Source: Gemmatimonadota bacterium | Lineage (GTDB): Bacteria; Gemmatimonadota; Gemmatimonadetes; Gemmatimonadales; GWC2-71-9 | Length of the DNA: 32,121 nucleotides | NCBI GenBank assembly: GCA_020346845.1 | Contig: CP070792.1 | Coordinates: 2,322,704-2,354,824, forward strand | Reading direction: 5' to 3' | In this document: piece after piece, positions 1-7,429 of the stretch | Layout of the letters: every line of letters begins with the position of its first letter | Position numbering within the stretch: position 1 is the first letter of the stretch | Position numbers and translations under genes: made by a program | The notes under the pieces: generated by a model | What the model was told of the DNA's origin: nothing | Seen by the model: the letters and a program-made list of their open reading frames with translations, nothing else | Database searches by the model: none

Positions 1-646
1 CTTCCCTGACCGACATACCGTCGCGCACAGTCTGGAGTGCAAGCTTCTCAACAGCGCTATCATTCGGCAGCTGCAATAACGCTCTGGCGTGCCCCACGTC
101 GAGCGCACCCGTGTGTACCATCTGCTGCACTGACGCAGGCAATCGCAACAGGCGTAGTGCATTTGCCACCGTTGAGCGATCGCGCCCAACCAGCTCGGAA
201 ACCTCGTTCTGCGTTGCGTCGAAATCCTCAACAAGCCGACGATATCCGTTCGCCTCGTCTATGGGCGAGAGCGCGTCGCGTTGTAGGTTCTCGACCAGCG
301 CAAGCGTGAGTAGCGTTCTGTCATCGACTTCGCGGACAACCGCCCCGATTTCGCTCCAGCCAAGTTTGAGAGCAGCCCGCCAACGGCGTTCTCCTGCGAT
401 GAGTTGATACCGGCCGTCTTCGGTCGGACGCAACACCACTGGCTGCAGCAAACCGGAGGTGTTTAGTGAATTCGCCAGATCCTTGATCGCTTGTTCATCG
501 AATGCATTGCGGGGCTGAAACGGATTCGGCTCGATGTCACCGAGCGGTACCTGCCTCAAATCACCGGACCGTTCCGCATCTTCGGTACTCGACGGACCCA
601 GCAGTGCTTCCAGACCCCGCCCTAACCTGCGCTTGGCCGCACTCAT
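1..646 (-). CDS. parB: ParB chromosome-partitioning protein (5' part, truncated by window edge)
   Basis: ParB loads onto parS sites, spreads as a CTP-dependent clamp and works with ParA to segregate chromosome origins. I translated the 215 codons in the window; the C-terminal dimerisation domain lies outside. The start ATG (646-644) overlaps the parA stop as ATGA. Visible in order are a basic N-terminus with GRGLEALLG (the ParA-stimulating peptide), a short linker, PNPFQPR, the CTP-binding motif GERRWRAA near residue 85, [14 protein letters not shown] near residue 120, and a helix-turn-helix around residues 140-165 ([20 protein letters not shown]). All of these are hallmark ParB/Spo0J motifs. 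Two parS sites lie just upstream of parA, so this is the chromosomal type. Truncation here reflects the window edge only. Confidence 0.96.
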   Translation of the reverse strand, partial: MSAAKRRLGRGLEALLGPSSTEDAERSGDLRQVPLGDIEPNPFQPRNAFDEQAIKDLANSLNTSGLLQPVVLRPTEDGRYQLIAGERRWRAALKLGWSEIGAVVREVDDRTLLTLALVENLQRDALSPIDEANGYRRLVEDFDATQNEVSELVGRDRSTVANALRLLRLPASVQQMVHTGALDVGHARALLQLPNDSAVEKLALQTVRDGMSVRE

Positions 647-1461
647 AATGAAGCCTGCTTAAGCGGATCCAAATCACGTGGCACTGCTCCCCCCGCTGCC
701 GTCCGATTGATCACTTCCTGAGCTAGCGCCAGGTAGCTCTTTGCCCCGATCGATCGAACATCATAGAGAATGATCGGTTTGCCGAAGCTGGGCGCTTCTG
801 CCAACCGAACGTTGCGCGGAATCGCCGTGCGATACACTGCTGCCCCGAAGTACTCGCGCGCTTCGATGCCAACCTGTTTCGAGAGGTTGAGTCTTGCATC
901 ATACATTGTCAGGAGGACTCCATCGATCGCCAAATCGGGGTTGAAGTTGCGTTGCACCAGGTTGATCGTATTCAGCAACTGCGAGAGCCCTTCTAGGGCG
1001 TAGTACTCACACTGGATCGGGATTAGCACCGAATCGGCCGCGGTCAGCATGTTCAGGGTCAGCAGCCCGAGAGATGGAGGACAATCCACCAAGACGAAAT
1101 CGTACTTGTCCCGTACCGGCTCAAGGGCCTTCCGCAAGATCGATTCACGGTGATTCCTATTGACCAACTCGATCTCTGCACCAACCAGGTCTTGCGTAGA
1201 TGGAGCAACATCGAGAGTCGGCAATCCGACGGAGGGTACTATGATGTCGGCGATTGAATCGCCACTCATCACAACGTCGTAGAGGGACACCTCCACTCGC
1301 GTCTTGTCCAAGCCCACGCCGCTAGTCGCATTGGCCTGGGGATCGGCGTCCACCAAGAGGGTATGCTCCTCGGCCGCAGCTAATGAGGCGGCGAGGTTGA
1401 CGGCGGTGGTCGTCTTGCCAACTCCCCCCTTCTGGTTGGCGATCGCAACCACCTTACCCAT
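643..1461 (-). CDS. parA: ParA/Soj chromosome-partitioning ATPase
   Basis: ParA is a P-loop ATPase that binds DNA non-specifically as an ATP dimer and positions ParB-parS complexes. The 272-residue product has the deviant Walker A KGGVGKTT (residues 11-18) with the signature lysine, [12 protein letters not shown] (Walker A'), and [11 protein letters not shown] (Walker B) near residue 123. Length and motif spacing match small chromosomal Soj proteins without an N-terminal DNA-binding domain. The stop overlaps the parB start by four bases, so the two are translationally coupled. I see no Shine-Dalgarno before the ATG, only an A-rich stretch and a weak TATTGG hexamer 9 bases upstream. The usual neighbour rsmG (gidB) is absent between this gene and mnmG. 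Confidence 0.97.
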   Translation of the reverse strand: MGKVVAIANQKGGVGKTTTAVNLAASLAAAEEHTLLVDADPQANATSGVGLDKTRVEVSLYDVVMSGDSIADIIVPSVGLPTLDVAPSTQDLVGAEIELVNRNHRESILRKALEPVRDKYDFVLVDCPPSLGLLTLNMLTAADSVLIPIQCEYYALEGLSQLLNTINLVQRNFNPDLAIDGVLLTMYDARLNLSKQVGIEAREYFGAAVYRTAIPRNVRLAEAPSFGKPIILYDVRSIGAKSYLALAQEVINRTAAGGAVPRDLDPLKQASL

Positions 1462-1586
1462 TTTCGTAAACCAATACAGGGCAATGACTTAGAGGCATCG
1501 ACTCATCACTGAGATTGTTCTGAGATTGGGCTCGGAATATATCGAGGGATTGACCAGCGGTCAAAGAAGATGCGCAAGACCAACTG

Positions 1587-1602
1587 TGTTTCACGTGAAA
1601 CA
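1587..1602. promoter_or_regulatory. parS site 1 (ParB-binding palindrome)
   Basis: The 16-base perfect palindrome TGTTTCACGTGAAACA is identical to the canonical bacterial parS consensus. It lies in the 170-base gap between parA and mnmG, the common origin-proximal setting. ParB made by the adjacent parB should bind here. Confidence 0.95.
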
Positions 1603-1608
1603 GCTGCC

Positions 1609-1624
1609 AGTTTCACGTGAAACG
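1609..1624. promoter_or_regulatory. parS site 2 (ParB-binding near-palindrome)
   Basis: The sequence AGTTTCACGTGAAACG carries the full 14-base parS core GTTTCACGTGAAAC and differs from site 1 only at the outermost pair. Its centre is 22 bases from that of site 1, about two helical turns, so both sites lie on the same DNA face. It ends 7 bases before the mnmG stop codon region. Confidence 0.92.
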
Positions 1625-1631
1625 GAGCGGC

Positions 1632-3509
1632 TCAAAGCTGCTTGCGTCGGCGACGGGAAACCTCTACCACAAGATTCTGCAGATCACTGGGCGAGACACC
1701 CGGTATTCTCCCGGCTTGCGCCAATGACTCGGGCCGTACTCGATCCAGCTTGTGGCGGGCCTCTGTGCTGAGACTCGCCAAGTCCGGGTATGGCATATCC
1801 AGCGGCAGCCTGAAGTCCGCCAGCGCCTGCATCTTCTGGATAGCCGCACGCTCCCGTTTGAGATAACCGGCATACTTCAGCTCTATCTCAACGGACGTCC
1901 AGAGATCTTCATCTGCCAGCGGAATGTCTGCTTGCGAAACCTCAGCCAGAGCACGTAACTCAACCCGCGGACGCCGTATCAGATCAGAAATCTTCTGGGG
2001 CGAATCTATTCCTCTCTCACCTGAGCTGATCAGCAAATCATTCACCATTGCTGGCTGAAGCGACGTGCGGGTTGCAAAGTCCAACAGCCTGATCTCGTGC
2101 TCCGACCGTCTATCCAAGACGTCGATCTCACGCTGCGATAACATGTCTAGCGACCTCGCCAGTTCACCCAAGCGCTTCAGGGCATTGTCCTGACGCAACA
2201 TCAGGCGAAACTCGGCCCGCGACGTAAACAGCCGATACGGTTCGTCCACACCGCGGGTCACCAGATCGTCAATGAGCACGCCGATGTAACTGTCCTCTCG
2301 CCCCATGACGACCGGCTCAAGGCCTCTCACTCGCCTGGCGGCGTTGATGCCCGCCATCACTCCCTGACCGCCAGCTTCCTCATAGCCGGTCGTGCCGTTA
2401 ATCTGCCCGGCGAAGAAGAGACCTTCGATTGCCTTCACCTCGAGCCAAGGTGTGAGTTGGTCGGGAGGATAGTAGTCGTACTCGATTGCGTACCCGTAAC
2501 GAGTGATCCTTGCGCCTTCCAATCCCGGTACCGCTTGCACATACCGAGACTGTACCTCAGCCGGTAGTGATGTAGACAGGCCGTTGACATAAAGTTCCGA
2601 TGTGTCCAACCCCTCTGGCTCCAAAAAGACCTGATGGCGCTCCGCATCTGGGAAACGCACAACCTTGTCCTCGATCGATGGGCAATACCGGGGCCCGCGG
2701 CCTGCTATGGCACCGCCGTAAAGAGCGGATTCATGCATATGTCGTCCAATGATCTCCTTGACCCCCTGTCCCGCCCAAGTGACCCAGCAAGGGAGCTGTC
2801 TTGGTCGCGCCTCCCTGACGTATTGAGAAAACCTGCTCGGCTTAGCATCTCCGTCTTGTCTTTCCAGCCGACTGTAGTCAACCGATCTGCCGTCTACTCT
2901 CGGTGGCGTCCCCGTCTTGAATCGATCCACTGTCAGTCCCATTGCCTCCAGCTGCTCTGCAATGTCGATCGCAGCTGGGTCACCCGCACGTCCCGCCGAT
3001 ATCCTCGTATCCGTTCCCATGTGAATGGTGCCGCGCAGAAATGTGCCGGCCGTCAAGATCACCGCTCGAGCCAGCAGTGAACGGCCGTCGGCCGTGCAGG
3101 CTCCCGCTACCCTGTCTCCGTTTAACAGCAGTGTCGCGACAGTGCCTTGCGCAATATCCAATGTGGCGTGCTCTTCGAGAACAGATCGCACTGCCCTCCG
3201 GTACAGACCTCGGTCGCACTGTGCCCTCGGTGCCCAGACGGCTGGGCCCTTGGATCTATTGAGCATGCGGAACTGGATCGTAGCCCTGTCTGCTGCGCGT
3301 CCCATGACACCACCGAGTGCGTCGATCTCACGCACCACCGTGCCTTTGGCAATGCCACCTATGGCGGGATTGCACGACATCTGCCCGATGGTCTCCAGGC
3401 TCGAGGTAACCAACAGGACACGCAGCCCGGTCCGAGCAACTGCAACCGCAGCTTCACAACCGGCGTGACCGGCACCTATTACCAAGACGTCGTGCGATGG
3501 TGGGGACAT
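1632..3509 (-). CDS. mnmG: tRNA uridine-34 5-carboxymethylaminomethyl modification enzyme MnmG (GidA)
   Basis: MnmG is the FAD-dependent partner of MnmE that adds the carboxymethylaminomethyl group to wobble uridine 34 of certain tRNAs. The 625-residue length is typical. Seen are the N-terminal dinucleotide fold VIGAGHAGCEAA (residues 10-21), SCNPAIGG near residue 45, the second FAD-contact segment GLFFAGQINGTTGYEEA near residue 365, and the C-terminal helical domain. The ATG is supported by the N-terminal motif lying directly after it. There is no Shine-Dalgarno; a perfect TATAAT sits 8 bases upstream, which suggests a leaderless message. It precedes parS and parA on the same strand, the usual mnmG-parAB synteny without rsmG. 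Confidence 0.97.
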   Translation of the reverse strand: MSPPSHDVLVIGAGHAGCEAAVAVARTGLRVLLVTSSLETIGQMSCNPAIGGIAKGTVVREIDALGGVMGRAADRATIQFRMLNRSKGPAVWAPRAQCDRGLYRRAVRSVLEEHATLDIAQGTVATLLLNGDRVAGACTADGRSLLARAVILTAGTFLRGTIHMGTDTRISAGRAGDPAAIDIAEQLEAMGLTVDRFKTGTPPRVDGRSVDYSRLERQDGDAKPSRFSQYVREARPRQLPCWVTWAGQGVKEIIGRHMHESALYGGAIAGRGPRYCPSIEDKVVRFPDAERHQVFLEPEGLDTSELYVNGLSTSLPAEVQSRYVQAVPGLEGARITRYGYAIEYDYYPPDQLTPWLEVKAIEGLFFAGQINGTTGYEEAGGQGVMAGINAARRVRGLEPVVMGREDSYIGVLIDDLVTRGVDEPYRLFTSRAEFRLMLRQDNALKRLGELARSLDMLSQREIDVLDRRSEHEIRLLDFATRTSLQPAMVNDLLISSGERGIDSPQKISDLIRRPRVELRALAEVSQADIPLADEDLWTSVEIELKYAGYLKRERAAIQKMQALADFRLPLDMPYPDLASLSTEARHKLDRVRPESLAQAGRIPGVSPSDLQNLVVEVSRRRRKQL

Positions 3510-3517
3510 GGGCGGGT

Positions 3518-3523
3518 ATTATA
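3518..3523 (-). promoter_or_regulatory. Candidate -10 element of mnmG (leaderless promoter)
   Basis: On the minus strand a perfect TATAAT hexamer ends 8 bases before the mnmG ATG, so transcription would begin about 0-2 bases before the start codon. I find no good -35 hexamer at 16-18 bases upstream; that stretch is a run of alternating GC. The absence of a Shine-Dalgarno agrees with leaderless initiation. Confidence 0.5.
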
Positions 3524-3597
3524 GCTGGGCAAAGGCGCGCGCGCACAGTCTGGCCGCGCGTGAGCTGAGGAACCTACGAGCTAAGGCTGCGGCGTTC

Positions 3598-4875
3598 TCA
3601 GCCTGCTCTCACCCAGCGCCATACCTCTTTGGGGCTCGGCCGCTTACCATACATCAGGATTCCGACGCGGTATATCCTCCCAGCTATCCACGTCACGCAC
3701 AGCAGACCGAGCACCAGTAGCAGGATCGAACCGATCAACTCGTATATCGGTACATCGGCCACGACCCACCGGAGCGGCATCGCTACCGGCGAACTAAGCG
3801 GTATGTGAGTCAGAGCGATGAAGAGTACGCCGTCCGGCTCAGTCAGCATTGCCATCAGGGATAAGACAGACGGGATTACAAAGAAGATGGTAACCGGTGC
3901 CTGCGCCTGACGGGCTTCAGCCTCCGTGCTTGACATAGCCGCCACTGCTGCGAACATAGCCGCATAAAGAAAGAAGCCGAGTACAAAGTAGATCAGCAGT
4001 ACCGCAATCGTTGCAACGGGCACCTCTGGTAGCGGGAACGCCTCAGCGGAGCCTTCCAAACCGAACATCCGTCCAATCACATCACGCTGAGTCAACAACA
4101 GCCGTGCAGTGACCGCCCATATAGAAAGCTGGAACAAACCCACGGCACCAACGCCGATCACCTTTCCCAGCAGCAATTCAAACGGCCGCAGGCTCGACAC
4201 TAGTACCTCTATTATACGCGTTGACTTTTCCTCAACCACTGCACCAAGTACTTGCACTCCGTAGAGGAGAATCGCCATGTACAACAGGAACCACATGACG
4301 TACGCAACGAAGAAGGTCGTCTCGCCTGATTGCTCCGTTGCCTCCCCGCCACGAATGGTGACGGTCCGCATGTCGAGAGTAACACTATTCGCGTGGGCCA
4401 CTAGCTGGGGATTAACGCCAACCTGACTCAGCCGCTGGGTCAACAGCGCTTGGCCCAGGTAGTGCTGTAGCATCTCCATCTCAATCTGCGCGCTGGCGTT
4501 CGATCCTCGATACTCAGCACGCCCGTTCTCAACGGTCTCGTCGCTCACTATCACAAACCCGTCGAGTTCCTTTCGGCCAACTGCTTCGGCTAGCGAGTCG
4601 GCTGTTGCCTCTAGTGCCACCGCCTCAACCACCGCGCGTGTCGCATGGAGTTGAGCACGTACATCTAGAGCGTCCACAACTCTCTGTCCAAAGTCACTCG
4701 TCGTCACGTCCATCACAACGATCGATCTCTCCGCCCCTCCCCTCGACACCATCAGAGCCGGCAAGAAGATCATAAATCCCATCAGAAGAGGACCCATGAT
4801 CGTGGAAACGAGAAACCACTTCGTGCGCACACGCTCGATGAACTCGCGCCGGACTACCACCCAGATCTTACGCAT
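3598..4875 (-). CDS. ABC-2 type transporter permease (NatB/YhaP-like)
   Basis: This is a 425-residue membrane protein that should form the translocation pore with the ATPase encoded directly upstream. The N-terminus MRKIWVVVRREFIERVRTKWF followed by a hydrophobic helix is typical of ABC-2 permeases of the NatB (COG1668) kind. A large extracytoplasmic segment spans about residues 50-200. Several hydrophobic helices follow between about residues 200 and 410, with the conserved VVEEKSTRIIEVLVSSLRPFELLLGKVIG segment near residue 215. Its ATG shares one base with the ATPase stop (TGATG), so the two are translationally coupled. The substrate is unknown; relatives include sodium, antibiotic and lipid exporters. 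An 88-base gap separates it from mnmG. Confidence 0.9.
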   Translation of the reverse strand: MRKIWVVVRREFIERVRTKWFLVSTIMGPLLMGFMIFLPALMVSRGGAERSIVVMDVTTSDFGQRVVDALDVRAQLHATRAVVEAVALEATADSLAEAVGRKELDGFVIVSDETVENGRAEYRGSNASAQIEMEMLQHYLGQALLTQRLSQVGVNPQLVAHANSVTLDMRTVTIRGGEATEQSGETTFFVAYVMWFLLYMAILLYGVQVLGAVVEEKSTRIIEVLVSSLRPFELLLGKVIGVGAVGLFQLSIWAVTARLLLTQRDVIGRMFGLEGSAEAFPLPEVPVATIAVLLIYFVLGFFLYAAMFAAVAAMSSTEAEARQAQAPVTIFFVIPSVLSLMAMLTEPDGVLFIALTHIPLSSPVAMPLRWVVADVPIYELIGSILLLVLGLLCVTWIAGRIYRVGILMYGKRPSPKEVWRWVRAG

Positions 4876-5831
4876 CAGATCACCACCTCCTCAGCCCGCG
4901 CCGTAGCAGCATCCTGACCCACCAAATCAATGAAGACCTTGTTCAAAGTCGGCTCAGCAATTTCAAACCGCGTGACGGTTGCACCCGAACTAACCAGACC
5001 CTGTAGTAGCCTCTGAGCGTCCGCTCCTTCCACCAACTCGAGTTCCGCGTACTGCCCATAGCTATCCGACTTCGAGACGAGCGATCGATCGTTAATGACG
5101 TTTGCCACCGAGTCCAGACCCTTCTCAACGGCCACGATCACATGGTTACCACCGTGTTTCTGCTTCACCTCCCGTAACGAACCATCCACCACTTTCTCGC
5201 CCCTGGCTATGATGCAAACGGAGTCGCACAGTTTTTCCGCCTGCTCCATGATGTGAGTGGAGAACAGCGTGGTGGTGCCCCGCCGCGTCAGCTGCACGAT
5301 CACATCCTTCATCACCTGCGTGTTCACGGGATCCAACCCCGCAAACGGCTCGTCGAGAATCACTAGATCGGGTTCATGTTGTAGAGTAGAAATGAACTGC
5401 ACCTTCTGTTGCATGCCTTTCGACAGGTCGTCAACCTTCTTTTCCACCCAATCACCCAAGCCAAGCAGTTCCAACCATTCCGTAGCTCCCTGCTTTGCTC
5501 GGCGTCCGTCTACTCCCTTGATCTGCCCCAGAAAAACCAGCAGCTCGATCACTTTCATCTTGCGATAGAGACCTCGCTCCTCGGGCAAATACCCGATCCG
5601 ATGACTCAGCTCCCGGCCCCTCTTTGCCTGGCCGAACAACCGGACGCCACCGGTGTCGGGCGCGATTATCGCCATTATCATCCGAATTGTCGTCGTCTTA
5701 CCAGCGCCATTTGGTCCGAGCAGGCCATACACTGAACCCCTGGGAACGGTGAGGTTCAGGTCGCGCACTGCTGTATGGCCAGCAAATCGTTTGGTGACTC
5801 CCTCTAGCTCAACGGCCAGATCATCGGACAT
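4875..5831 (-). CDS. ABC transporter ATP-binding protein (NatA-like)
   Basis: This is the cytoplasmic ATPase of the exporter, 318 residues. It shows Walker A GPNGAGKTT (about residues 39-47), the signature LSKGMQQKVQF (about 138), Walker B LVILDEPFAGLDP (about 157) and the switch histidine in STHIMEQAE. After the nucleotide-binding domain there is a roughly 90-residue C-terminal extension of the kind found in NatA/YhaQ-type ATPases. The start is backed by a GAGGT Shine-Dalgarno about 6 bases before the ATG. An extended -10 (TGC TATACT) lies at 5894-5886, giving a leader of about 48 bases. The gene heads a two-gene operon with the permease. Confidence 0.95.
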   Translation of the reverse strand: MSDDLAVELEGVTKRFAGHTAVRDLNLTVPRGSVYGLLGPNGAGKTTTIRMIMAIIAPDTGGVRLFGQAKRGRELSHRIGYLPEERGLYRKMKVIELLVFLGQIKGVDGRRAKQGATEWLELLGLGDWVEKKVDDLSKGMQQKVQFISTLQHEPDLVILDEPFAGLDPVNTQVMKDVIVQLTRRGTTTLFSTHIMEQAEKLCDSVCIIARGEKVVDGSLREVKQKHGGNHVIVAVEKGLDSVANVINDRSLVSKSDSYGQYAELELVEGADAQRLLQGLVSSGATVTRFEIAEPTLNKVFIDLVGQDAATARAEEVVI

Positions 5832-5885
5832 ACGTCTACCTCGGATCGCTCAAGTGTGGGAACCGCTGACGCCGTAACGCCGTTA

Positions 5886-5894
5886 AGTATAGCA
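5886..5894 (-). promoter_or_regulatory. Extended -10 promoter for the ABC exporter operon
   Basis: The minus strand reads TGCTATACT, a TGn extended -10 with five of six TATAAT matches. It lies about 55 bases before the ATPase start in the divergent region shared with the anti-sigma-like gene. No clear -35 is visible, which is acceptable for extended -10 promoters. Confidence 0.45.
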
Positions 5895-5935
5895 GATTCA
5901 AGATTTCCCCAGGCACACGATTGCCGTTCCGTTAC

Positions 5936-6607
5936 ATGGTCATGATCGGCGGACTGGACCCAAATCTAGTGAGACTCTCGTACCGACTGAGTAGCCTAAG
6001 TGCGATGGCGGCACCCGCTCGCCTACGGTGGCGCATCTTGGCCGCGCTAGACGCAGAAGATCGAGCCGCACCCTTGGCTCTTCGTGGACGGCGCCATCCT
6101 GCGCTCTGGGCAACGGCCCTGGCTGCCGCGACTCTTGTATTGCTGCTCGCCCGGGTCCCAGACTCCGCTGACAGTGATGCCACGAACGCCATCGCCTCAC
6201 TGGCCGACCAGGCTGTACTCGACCTTGGAGGCACTGGCTCCTTGGAGAGTTCAGACCCAGCTGAACTCGGCTCGTGGCTGGCAACCCAGATGGGATACCA
6301 TGTAGATATTCCCTCAATCGAGCACGCCGTTCTACTCGGTGGCAGGGTTACGAAACTCAATGAAGCGCCGAGCGTGGCAGTGCTGTACAGGATGGGTGGA
6401 GAGCGTCTCACCTACTTCGCTCTCCCGGCGGACAATGGACTCGGATCCAACATTCCGACCAACGGGGTACGATCTGCGTCAACAGCAGGACTCAACATGG
6501 CGATGTGGTACGAAGCTGGCGGGGCCCGCGTCATAGTGTCGGCCATGGATGAGAAGGACGTAGTTGCAGTGGCGCGAGAGTGTAAGAGAACTGCAGCGGG
6601 GTCCTAG
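5936..6607 (+). CDS. Anti-sigma-factor-like single-pass membrane protein lacking a zinc finger
   Basis: The 223-residue product has a short cytosolic N-terminus with ARLRWRILAALDAEDRA, one hydrophobic helix (about residues 54-73) and an extracytoplasmic domain of about 145 residues. The segment MGYHVDIPSIEHAVLLGGRV...APSVAVLYRMGGERLTYFALP resembles the C-terminal domain of transmembrane anti-sigma factors in the RskA/ChrR-type group. The N-terminal HxxxCxxC zinc-finger region of such proteins is missing, and no sigma-factor gene lies beside it. The start is uncertain: TTG 5921, ATG 5936 or ATG 5942 all fit, and none has a Shine-Dalgarno. The frame is open back to 5870 but encodes no zinc finger. 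The 3' end overlaps the convergent Rieske gene by four bases. Confidence 0.6.
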   Translation: MVMIGGLDPNLVRLSYRLSSLSAMAAPARLRWRILAALDAEDRAAPLALRGRRHPALWATALAAATLVLLLARVPDSADSDATNAIASLADQAVLDLGGTGSLESSDPAELGSWLATQMGYHVDIPSIEHAVLLGGRVTKLNEAPSVAVLYRMGGERLTYFALPADNGLGSNIPTNGVRSASTAGLNMAMWYEAGGARVIVSAMDEKDVVAVARECKRTAAGS

Positions 6608-6942
6608 AGGTTTGATCTCACCCAAACCTCGCCGGCGTCGATCTTCACATCAAAACAAGCCACGGGCTCCGTAGCCGGTAGCTCAACTGCACTTCCGTCC
6701 CGTACGTCGAACTGGGCACCGTGCAGCCCGCATTCCAAAATGTAGTCCTCGACCATCTCACCGTCTGACAGCGGAAAATCAGCGTGCGAACACGTGTTGG
6801 AAATCGCATACACCTCGTCATTGAAGCGCACGAGGCATATCTGTTCGTCCGTGCTAAGGTCTACGCTGAACGGTACGCCTTCATCCAGTTCATCCAAGAG
6901 AGCGACGCGTTCAAAACCAGCGTCCATCATCCCTTTCTCCAT
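6604..6942 (-). CDS. Rieske [2Fe-2S] ferredoxin-like protein of the suf operon
   Basis: This is a small soluble Rieske protein of 112 residues, of the type annotated as a non-heme iron oxygenase ferredoxin subunit. The cluster ligands are all visible: C51-S-H53 and C71-G-L-H74, the CxH-x17-CxxH Rieske pattern. It closes the suf operon, 37 bases after sufU. Actinobacterial suf operons also embed a Rieske gene, so a role in electron supply to, or as a recipient of, the Suf machinery is a reasonable inference but is not shown by sequence. The ATG at 6942 has AGGA four bases upstream; an in-frame ATG pair at residues 5-6 with GGAG upstream is an alternative start. Confidence 0.9.
   Translation of the reverse strand: MEKGMMDAGFERVALLDELDEGVPFSVDLSTDEQICLVRFNDEVYAISNTCSHADFPLSDGEMVEDYILECGLHGAQFDVRDGSAVELPATEPVACFDVKIDAGEVWVRSNL
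6607..6630 (+). terminator. Candidate terminator hairpin between convergent anti-sigma-like and Rieske genes
   Basis: GAGGTTTG (6607-6614) and CAAACCTC (6623-6630) form a perfect 8-pair stem with an 8-base loop directly at the stop codon of the plus-strand gene. No T-run follows on either strand, so it may be an mRNA 3' end stabiliser rather than an intrinsic terminator. Confidence 0.35.
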
Positions 6943-6979
6943 CGCTTCCTGTAGGTGGTGCTGACCAGTTGGGCGTCGG

Positions 6980-7429
6980 TTACTCAGTCGATACGGGTTC
7001 TGCCTGCTCCCGCAGTGCTGCGTGCAATGTGTGCCAAGCGAGATTGGCGCACTTCACCCGCGCCGGAAACTCGCGCACTCCCGCAAAGGCCGCAAGCTTT
7101 CCCAGTTCCTTACGGCTAGCCGGTCGGTCGTCACCGGCAGTGACCATCTCATGAAACTTGTGGAACAACGCCTCCGCCTCAGGTATGGATTTGCCCTTCA
7201 CCGCAGTCGTCATGAGCGAAGCTGAAGACTGTGATATAGCGCAACCCGACCCGTTGAAACTGATGTCTTCGATGATGTCGCCGTTCAGCTTAACATACAC
7301 CTTGATCTTGTCACCACACAGCGGATTGTCACCGCGCGCCATGTGGTCGGCGTTCTCAATCTCACGGAAGTTGCGTGGGCTCCGGTTGTGATCGAGGATC
7401 ACCTGCTGGTACAGATCTCTCATCTCCAT
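6980..7429 (-). CDS. sufU: SufU iron-sulfur assembly protein / zinc-dependent sulfurtransferase
   Basis: SufU accepts persulfide sulfur from SufS and passes it to the SufBCD complex. The 149-residue protein keeps the conserved ligands: C38 and D40 in NPLCGD, C63 in GSGCAIS and C127 in RVKCANLAW. The spacing between the second and third cysteines is longer than in IscU, as expected for SufU, whose extra insertion is present here as about residues 80-100. Its start codon shares a base with the sufS stop (TAATG), so translation is coupled to its enzyme partner. A start at the third codon (also ATG) is possible. Confidence 0.95.
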   Translation of the reverse strand: MEMRDLYQQVILDHNRSPRNFREIENADHMARGDNPLCGDKIKVYVKLNGDIIEDISFNGSGCAISQSSASLMTTAVKGKSIPEAEALFHKFHEMVTAGDDRPASRKELGKLAAFAGVREFPARVKCANLAWHTLHAALREQAEPVSTE

